Below, in pieces: positions 56,152 through 64,000 of a DNA stretch of 64,000 nt (positions are counted from its first letter, which is position 1; each line of letters opens with the position of its first letter). The notes below the pieces were generated by a model. It searched no databases, was not told the origin of the DNA, and worked only from the letters and a program-made list of their open reading frames with translations. Made by a program: the position numbers and the translations under genes. This DNA is from Ectobius pallidus (Eukaryota > Arthropoda > Insecta > Blattodea > Ectobiidae): the NCBI GenBank assembly GCA_964059195.1, contig CAXKWD010000011.1:33532066-33596065 (forward strand), given 5' to 3'.

Positions 56152-57020
56152 GAGAGTATGTCAATAAGTATCCGCACTCTTTGTTTAATATTTTATACTG
56201 CTTTGTGCTCGTGCATGTCGACATGTTGATATGTTTTTCATTTGTCTCCACTTGTGGAATGTTTTACCGTTATGACTTCACTGGGCGTTGCGCTGTTGCA
56301 CATTAAGCATGACGCTAAGCGTTTGCACCAGAAACAGCGTTCAGTGATCAGCTTTCTGTCTTCTGAAGGTGTATCAGGACCCGAAATCCATTGAAGACTT
56401 TCCACACAATATAGGAGCAATGTTTTACCACGGCGAAGCGTGTACAAATGGATTAAAAGTTGAAAAATTAGCTGACAAGTGTGAAGGACGAGTAACGAAC
56501 TGGACGCCCATCCACATCCACTAGTGACGCCAACATTGACCAAGTGCATATCATGATTCTGGCAAACCGAAGAGTGACTGTCGATGAACTGGCAAACCAT
56601 ATGCAAATTAGCTAAGGTTCTGCATATTGCATTATTGACAACAGGCTTGAATTTCATAAAGTCTGTGTAAGGTGAGACCCAAAACTGAAGAGCACAAGCA
56701 GAACCGTCCCAACGCTTACTGGACTGCCATGCTACGACGAAGGTGAAGCTTTTTGAACCGAATAGTCACTGGAGACGAAACGTGGATCCATCACTTTGTT
56801 GCCTGAAAGTAAACGCCAAAACATGGAATGGAAACACCCTGCATCTCCAGTCAAAAATACATTCAAGAGTAAACCTTCCGCAGGAAAAGTGACTTTACAG
56901 TTTTCTGCTACTCACAAGCCCCAATACTACAATATTGCTATGAGAAGGTCTCAACAATAAACAGTGCACGTTGCAGTGCGATGTTGAGCAACGAGCTGAA
57001 GCCTGCAATTTGAACCAAGT
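56152..57020 (+). pseudogene. Decayed mariner transposase
   Basis: A mariner-type end, GAGAGTATGTCAATAAGTAT, lies at about 56152. Past about 56300 the three frames together give LHQKQRSVISFLSSEGVS, NRRVTVDELANHMQIS, AYCIIDNRLEFHKVC, VTGDETW and EWKHPASPVK. These are in the order of a mariner transposase, with many stops and frameshifts. The VTGDETW block includes the first catalytic Asp. The C-terminal part with the last catalytic residue and the right terminal repeat were not found. Confidence 0.8.
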
Positions 57021-59430
57021 TAGCTTCAGAGAGCGATTATTACCGGTATCACATTTGTAGTAGAAAGCTAGTTTTGGAAAACATGCCTGTATTTCATATG
57101 CAATTTTGTACATACATTTGTTGATAGTATTTAGACATATTGACAGAGTGATTTCAACAGAACAGGAAGGAAAAGTGTTTCTCTTTATTGGTATTTTAGT
57201 TTTTTCACATGTAAATTAACTGATGCCTAGGCAGGAATATCTCGGCTTAGGCACATCTAACTCAAAAATTCAAGTTATTTAATGTGATATACTGAACTTA
57301 TAAAAAATAATTGCATATCCACTTCGAAATATCTCGTGTAATGAACGTTTTTCAACTAATTTGATATATTTGTTTCCAGAAACAGAAAAAGTAAAATATT
57401 TTAAAACCTATTCAACATACAGAGCCCAAATTTTGTGTGGAAATTTGTATTGTATTATTATAATAACGTGTTATCGTATATAAAAAATTATGTAGACCCG
57501 CTCCCTACAGACCCGATTTGAAAAAGAACGCACGGTACTATTTCTCATATTTATGAAACAGCATTGTTGCTACTAGTACTTATACTACTCAATGTGTCTT
57601 CTACTTGTCACTGCTATTTCTATTAAAACTTTTTTTTTTTGCTTTTAATAAGCAAAATTTTAAATCCACGCTACTTATAAATATCGATCGTTTTATGAAA
57701 CTGGTCACTAGGGCCCTCCGTGAAACATTGTTTTGGTTATAAGATATTTTGTGTCCATTTTCGTTAAATTTTAAACACCTGTGTCTTGCAGCGCTACTCG
57801 TGGCAAAAATTCTCCCTGATACCTTTTGCTCATTTCTCGTGTAGTAGACGCATGTAACAAGAAACTGCAACAGAACACAAACGTTATACTGCGTTCTTAA
57901 AATCGTTTTGAACCTCTTGAGATTAAAGAGAATAATAATTTAAAGAAAATACTATTTATAAAAATAGTTTGTTCTAATGGCAGTTTAATTATATTTGGGA
58001 TTCATAATTAACGATGACATTGTAATTGTTGCTTCGGTAGCTTGATTGACTTCATGAGTCCGGTTAGAATCAATAGATACATATTCCTGAAGAAGTTGTC
58101 AAGTTTTCTTGTTAATTGGGATTTACTTGATTATATTTTTGCTTTGGACATAGGGATAGTGTGTGGGTATGTATTATGTTATCTTTCGTATATAATATAG
58201 AAATCTTTCACCTGACGGTTCAGGATAAGTCTCTGTACATACCTTTCCGGCTGAGAACCTCAACGTAACCAAAATGTACCTTTCCCCACTGTATATAAAC
58301 AAACCCGAGAAATCTGGCGTATTCCACAACAAATTGGCATTTAAATCTTTTTGTATTTAAATTTTAAGGTACGTCAACCTGCTGTATAACCAGCATCTGA
58401 TCTGTTTAATTATTCCTGTTGTCAGCTGTCCTACTCTTGATTCATCATCCTTCAAATGTTGATTACTTAATAGTAAATATATTAGTGGATAATTGTTTAT
58501 GTTTATCTTCAGCACATAGGACAATTTACTAGAAGATAGGGTAATGTGAACTGTATGTCAGTCCGTGAGCTGATGAGTTTGTTGACTGAAGTGTTAGAAG
58601 AAAATATAGGAATTATATAGCTGGTACTTCGGTCGTTTTTCCCCTGTAAAAAAAAAGTCAAATATGTTATTTTGTTCTTGAAAACCTGTAAAATTCATAT
58701 ACATTATACCAGTATAAACCTTTTTTGGAAAAATAATATGCCTCTTCCGTTAACTCACTAAGGGGATCTGCCTGGGAAGGAGGAATTTAGGGTGGGGAAA
58801 CAGTGAGACATCCAGCGGCGGCATTTGAATACTAGCAACGCCATCTGTTATGCAAAAGGTAAAACGGGGACAAAATTATTTTCTTGTCTTCCTTTTCCTC
58901 CTCCTTCCTCCCTCTCTTTCACCATCTCTTCACCCTACCTACCGGTACCTATTTGGGACCTATTCCTAATCATAAATTTTACGCATCGACCGGTACTTGC
59001 ACACGGGACCACTAATATGGTAACTAGTAGCCTCTGCTTAACTCCACAAGTGATTGCTGCATACCTAGGCCTATGTGATTCGTGATGGTGTGCTTTAGGT
59101 GGGCAGAGGTGGGCTGGGGGACGGTCAATCACTTTGCTCCCTGTGATATTTTTGTTTAAGAAACATGGAAAACTGCCAAATTTGATGAATTATTCTTGAG
59201 AACCTATAGGTTCCATATAACTTATAAGCATCTTACATTTGCATGAAAACTCAAAATTTAAGTTAAAATTTTTAAAAAGTGGACACAAAATTAACCAAAA
59301 ATTGTGCTGTGAACAGCTGTGAAATCACGATTTCCTTGCGCTGGACGATGTCGGGCTGGGAGAGGGCATTGGGTCACGTGGACAGTATTCAGTGCTGGAA
59401 ACCTAACATGGTTGTGGTGGCTCAGTCACT
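57021..59430. other. No gene recognised
   Basis: Mostly AT-rich sequence with short unsupported ORFs (57601-57870 minus, 58825-59085 plus). No repeats with both ends visible. Confidence 0.45.
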
Positions 59431-59439
59431 AATCAAGGA

Positions 59440-59680
59440 TTTCTACCAAACTCAGAAAGTTAATGTCAGCCCAGGATCCCCTTCTTGTTTTTCTATATTG
59501 GGGGCTTTGCATCCGACCCCTTGCATACATCCACCAGATCCCCTTCACCAGGTGGTTTGAGTACTGTAACTCGGTATCAGCCACGTAGTTCCTTCCTGTT
59601 TTTCTTGGTTGGGGACTTTGCCCCCAAACCCCACCAGGGGCTGTGCCCCTGGACCCCCCTTCACTGGGAGCTTTAAGTAA
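59440..59680 (+). repeat. GC-rich imperfect direct repeats
   Basis: Two related units contain CTTGTTTTTCTATATTGGGGG...TTTGC and CCTGTTTTTCTTGGTTGGGG...TTTGC, followed by GGGGCTGTGCCCCTGGACCC. The overlapping ORFs on both strands come from this repeat. Origin unknown. Confidence 0.45.
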
Positions 59681-62469
59681 ATAATTATTATAACAGTAAC
59701 GGGGGCCGAACCATAATAACTTATAACTAAATGCACATATAAAACTATTGGCAGCAATGTGTAAGCCTGTGCGGGAAGAACCAATGAAGTTGGAAGATTG
59801 TTGGTAGCCAATGGGAGCGTTCGCACTCAAGCCAGGGCCCTCATACCAGTCAGAAAGCCATTGCACGTTAGGGAGCAGAGTTGCCGACTAGAGCCGTGGA
59901 CTGGGTAATGCTGCAGTAAAACAGTGCTGTTGCTAGTGCTGATCTCTGGTAGTAAGTCGCTATCCTTACACCTTAAGCTTCATTAATACTTGGGAGTTAA
60001 CATAACCTAACCCATAGTTCTTTTGGAATTGTAAACTTGCCCAGTCCTTTCACCTGTATGTGCAGGACTGAAAAGCATGCGAACGTGGACCAATAATGGT
60101 GTTATCAGTATTGTGTGAGAAGGACCATTGAGATGACAGATCGTCGGTACTGTTGGTGGACAACCTAGGGGCTTCATAATCACATGGAACAGCCTTTACA
60201 AAAACTGAAATACCAGCTATAGTAAACCCAAAAGCTTAGTTCACTTTACTGAATGGTTACTTTTACCGGTAACAGATAATAGTTCTTAATGCCTGTTTCT
60301 TACAATTACATTTTTAAAACTGAGTCAGATGTGTCTTTCAGATAAAAGATTTGTTAGAAGTGTAGGCTACTGTAAAATGGGGAGGAAATATTTTGGTAGA
60401 TTGAATAGCCATTTACAGTAGCCTTCAACAATTTGTAGGCTCCTGAACAATGGATTTACACTAGGATGGATTTAATCTTTCAATATAGGTACTGCCATAC
60501 TGCATGTCATTAGTCTTCTGTCCGTTTGTTGTTCGACCATGTAAATTGCACGGCTTCATCAACCTTAGGCATTAAAGAGAAAGGTGTTTGAGTGTTACAA
60601 GAGCTAGAGTCAGAAGGAAGAATACAGAACATTCCAATAGTTGGAATCCGAGGTGAGAATGTAGTGAATTTAATGATTAAGTTAGAGAAAACTGTAAGAG
60701 TGCTACAAGGGCTATAACCAGAAGTCAGAAAATAGGAAAATATTTCTAGGGTAGAGAAGCATGACAGTTGTTTCAATAGCTGTAATCAGAGGTGAGAAAA
60801 TAAAATATATCTTAGGATAGAGAAGAAACAGAACATATTTTTGGGGTTGAGAAAGCCATATGAATGTTTTAGAATAAATTAATAAGAATTTAAAACATTG
60901 AAGTTTAATGGTGAATAATTAAAAACATTCTTATTTTGAATTTGATGGTGCACTTAAGTCATACTACCTGCAGATAGTGTAACTACAAATAAAAGACTAC
61001 AACTAACAAGAGTGAGGTACCTACAGTGCGTTTCATGTAAGAGTTGGCCAATAGTGAGGGTTTCTGTGCCATGCCGGCCACAGCTCTAACTCCCAAGCGA
61101 TCGGGTGAAATATCTATGCAAATAAATCCACTAACGGTGTAATGATTCAGGTTCTAACAAAAAAAAACCTGTACCTCATCACAAGAGATGTTAGAAATGT
61201 TCTCCTCTTGCATCCACACAACACTGGCACCATTTTAGGAAATTTTCTTTCACGCGCATAAGTTCAGCTTCTGAGATATAGTTAATTTATCTTGTAATAT
61301 TGTCTTTAAGTTCTTCTAACAGTATGTGACTATTATTTATGGGGGAACTTGAAAAATAAAGTATATAGGTCAATTTCCCACATTAGAAGAACTTTAAGAC
61401 AGTAACTTACATAATTTGTTAAGCAGTAATTAATTATATTACTATCAATAGAATTTCTTTGTGAATGCTTTAAAAAAAGTTCTGCATGATTATATTCTTA
61501 TCGGCAACGTCACGAGAAACATTGAATTCAACTAAATTCCTTCTCTCCTTACATTAATTTGTTAGCAAAATTGATGTGTTCTACATGGCATTAAACCTTG
61601 CTTTCTTAACTGCTGTTTTGTCTTACACAGAAGATTTGGCAAAATTCAAGTAACATGTTTAGTTCAAAAGACTCAGTTATTGGATTATAAATTTGTCCAG
61701 TTTAATTATTGAAGTGTACCAATTGATCAAAAGTATTGCAGGTATGGCAGCTTACTTGAAGAAAATGAAAAACATGATATATTATATAGGCCTATTTACA
61801 TATGTAACTATTGAATAGGAATCACGCAGGTTAAGCAGTATTACGTTATCAACAAGCACACTTTAACACCTCATACTTCACTAAAAATGCTTGGATATCC
61901 AAATAAACATTCTCTCTTATTTTAATGAACAATTTTTTCCTAAAGTATAAATTCTGCATGCTTTTCAAATGTTTCAAAAGTTTGCCTTCTGAATCTATTT
62001 TCATGGCCCCTCTTCCCGGAAGTTTGCTGTTTGCTGACTTTTCTATTTGTTGATTGTATTTTGAAAATGTTCCTTAACTCTTAATTCCAAGGTTTCCATT
62101 GATTTGGCCAATGTATATCCTTTCCCAATAATAAGGATAAAAAAGCCAGCCATAGCAGCACACTTCTGGGAAGAGACTGTAAATAAATAAATAAATAAAT
62201 AAATACATAAATCAAACTTTTGAAACAAGTGGAAAAACATGCAGAATTAATAGTTTGGGAAAAATTGTTCGTAAAAAAAAAAGAGGAAAATTTATTACTT
62301 TTGACATCTTAGCAGAAGACAACCTCATCAAAAGGTTTATCATCCATCGTCAGAGGGACTTCACAACAACCCAACTGTCAAGATCACCTGATGATTATAA
62401 CAATAATTTGAAAGTTCTCAAAACATGCCTGAAGTATGTATGTTGATGTCAGTGTGTTTATTAATAATA
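59681..62469. other. No gene recognised; AAAT microsatellite
   Basis: Contains short ORFs without features and a (TAAA)n run at about 62178-62203. No structural element identified. Confidence 0.45.
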
Positions 62470-63095
62470 CGAGGCACGTCCATAAAGTAACTTTCCCACA
62501 GACCATTAACAAAAACAAAACACAATTTAAGGGAAATGTTTATTGCAACAGATACAGCAAGTGTTCAGCTATTTTTTTTAACATATTTGCCACCGGAAGT
62601 GAGACATTTGTCATAACGTGGGACCAACTTTTGAATACGTGTCCCATAGAAGTCTGCCTGCCGCCTGGGATTTGAGCCATTGTGTGATAACCTCCGTTTC
62701 TCTGTCAATCTCTACCATTCTCTATCATTTCTTGCGGGGTAGGAAAAGATGAAAATCTCTGGGTGCATGGTCGGAGCTGTTGGGTGGAGACTTCAGCACC
62801 TTCCTACAAGTATCCACCCTATAGCCCGGACCTCGCTCCCATTGATTTCATCTTTTCCTACACCTCAATAAATAACAGAGAAGCAGAGATGGTTGTCACA
62901 CAGTCACAAATCCCAGGCAGCAGACTTCTATGACACAAGTGTTCAAAAGTTGGTCCCACAGTCTCAATTCCTTTGGCGAATATGTTGAAAGATAGCTGAA
63001 CACTTGCTATATCTGTTGTAATAAATATTTCCATGATTTTTTGTTTGTTTATGTAAACGGCTCTAGGGAAACTTACTTTGTGAACGGCCCTCATG
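62470..63095. mobile_element. Fold-back mariner derivative
   Basis: Left end CGAGGCACGTCCATAAAGTA and right end (reverse complement) TGAGGGCCGTTCACAAAGTA continue into inverted arms of about 210 bp each (62470-62680 and 62875-63093). Between them, 62801-62855 translates as YKYPPYSPDLAPIDF, the mariner block around the last catalytic Asp. TA dinucleotides flank both sides. I read it as an internally deleted mariner whose ends were extended as long inverted repeats. Confidence 0.75.
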
Positions 63096-63216
63096 TATAT
63101 TTATATTTACTTATATGATTGTGTACTTTATCGGTAGATGTTGTTCAGTCTAGAAGTAACAAATCATGTATATGTTTTCTAGCAAGGATATCTGGGTAGA
63201 GCAATCATGAGAAAAC

Positions 63217-63465
63217 ATGGATCCTTGTAATGGAGCAAAGACTTCAGCAGAAACCTCTGCAGTTTCTATTGATGTCTCAACCACTACCACAGCCACCAAC
63301 ACAACTGAAAATCCTGTTAGCAGCGATGATGATGAAGATGTCCAGGATGAAGAAGTTGAGGATCCCAATTTCGATCGTCTAACACAGATTTTGCCAGAAT
63401 GTTTCGTCAGTGTGAAACTCGAAAGTCACGAGGATACTAGTCCCACTGAAACTTCAGCTATCCCG
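63217..63465 (+). CDS. Candidate first coding exon of an acidic protein
   Basis: The ATG has a good context (AAAACATGG). TTTTCTAG at about 63174-63181 could be the acceptor of this exon. The frame runs 83 codons to CCCG|GTACTT (63465). It encodes a Thr/Ser-rich N-terminus (MDPCNGAKTSAETSA, VSTTTTATNTT), an acidic stretch (SSDDDEDVQDEEVEDPN) and a more ordered end (RLTQILPECFVSVKLESHED). After this donor the frame continues 53 more codons into T-rich, hydrophobic, intron-like sequence, so I end the exon here. No domain is recognised. Acidic N-termini are common in transcriptional regulators, but the function is unknown. The rest of the gene would lie beyond the window. Confidence 0.5.
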
Positions 63466-64000
63466 GTACTTGACTTACAAATTTTTATTATACATTTTAC
63501 TTTCACCAGTGTTTTATTTATTTATTTATATTTTTTATCATGTTCTGATTTAATATCTGACGGTATGACATTCTTGAACTGTACAGTCCCAGTTACAGTT
63601 TCTTCCTTAATATATTTTGTTTCTTAATCAGGTATCATTAAGTCTAGATTTGATGTAGGAATTTTAAAACGCTTCCCATAAAATATTTTTGCTTTTGCTA
63701 TTTCTTGATGATTTTAACTTGATACTCACTTGGTTAATCAATTTTTAACTGGATTTGAACTTCTTGTTTTAGTCCTTCAGCTATATGCATGGTCCAAGGC
63801 TAATTTTGCAAAGTAGATTTCAACAAGGTATAAAAATAGGCTCTTGAAAACTGTAAAAAGACATCAGTATCTCTTCTTAGTTTTGATTCTTTTTTTTTTC
63901 ACTGGTTATGATTTTTTTATCTGTGGGGAAACTTGGAAGATAATGTGTATATGCAACTAATCATTAAATTTAGAACTAAAAAAATATGTGGGGAGGGAAG
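63466..64000 (+). other. Probable intron sequence at window end
   Basis: T-rich, AT-rich sequence following the candidate donor. TTTCTTAATCAG at about 63620-63632 could be a later acceptor, but no open exon was convincing. Confidence 0.35.

Noticed and set aside
59279..59866. Cluster of overlapping ORFs
   Set aside because: All overlap GC-rich imperfect repeats and none has a recognisable domain or splice context.

Overview
The window is eukaryotic, AT-rich, intron-containing DNA dominated by transposons. The mobile elements (BEL/Pao LTR element, Jockey/CR1-type and RTE/R1-type LINE fragments, a Penelope-like GIY-YIG fragment, mariner, hAT-like and Harbinger-like elements, tRNA-derived SINEs) point to an arthropod, most likely an insect with a large repeat-rich genome. 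I cannot name the species. A run of exactly 200 N (41501-41700) marks an assembly gap.

Host genes are sparse. Three look like small secreted-protein genes on the + strand and share one architecture: a splice acceptor 3-5 nt before the ATG, a short signal-peptide exon, a phase-0 intron, then one final exon. They are a Gly/Tyr-rich protein of 162 aa (14907-16316), a charged 87-aa protein (38415-38759) and a 196-aa protein with a Lys/Glu-rich tail (48942-54941, with a 5.4-kb intron full of repeats). A fourth candidate is the acidic first coding exon of an unknown gene (63217-63465). Weaker candidates are an orphan internal exon (22628-22741) and possible non-coding first exons ending at 11966 and 27322.

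Layout. 1-5 kb: old inverted-repeat elements. 5.2-8.3 kb: a LINE with an uninterrupted 970-codon endonuclease/reverse-transcriptase ORF, ending in a (TAA)n tail into which an hAT-like MITE inserted. 9-21 kb: SINEs, minus-strand LINE tails, secreted gene 1, and a LINE split by a Penelope-like insertion with an exact 8-bp target duplication. 22-30 kb: a Harbinger-like 1,981-bp element and several MITEs. 30.3-37.7 kb: a 6.9-kb BEL/Pao element with LTRs differing at one visible site, sitting inside an hAT-like MITE; its integrase core is missing. 38-41 kb: secreted gene 2. 42.3-44.0 kb: a palindrome with two 786-bp arms. 45-51 kb: a repeat present as two inverted copies, each carrying a different insertion that the other lacks, so each serves as an empty site. 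49-55 kb: secreted gene 3. 56-63 kb: a decayed mariner and a fold-back mariner derivative.

The most unusual signal is a set of palindromic insertions (42.4-44.0 kb, 50.3-50.6 kb, possibly 1.4-1.9 kb). Each has unrelated arms but a similar one-sided ~45-bp extension; the two clear copies also have 12-13-bp flanking duplications. The large one carries a hammerhead-ribozyme-like core in each arm. This resembles Penelope-type termini and may be a non-autonomous hairpin retroelement family.
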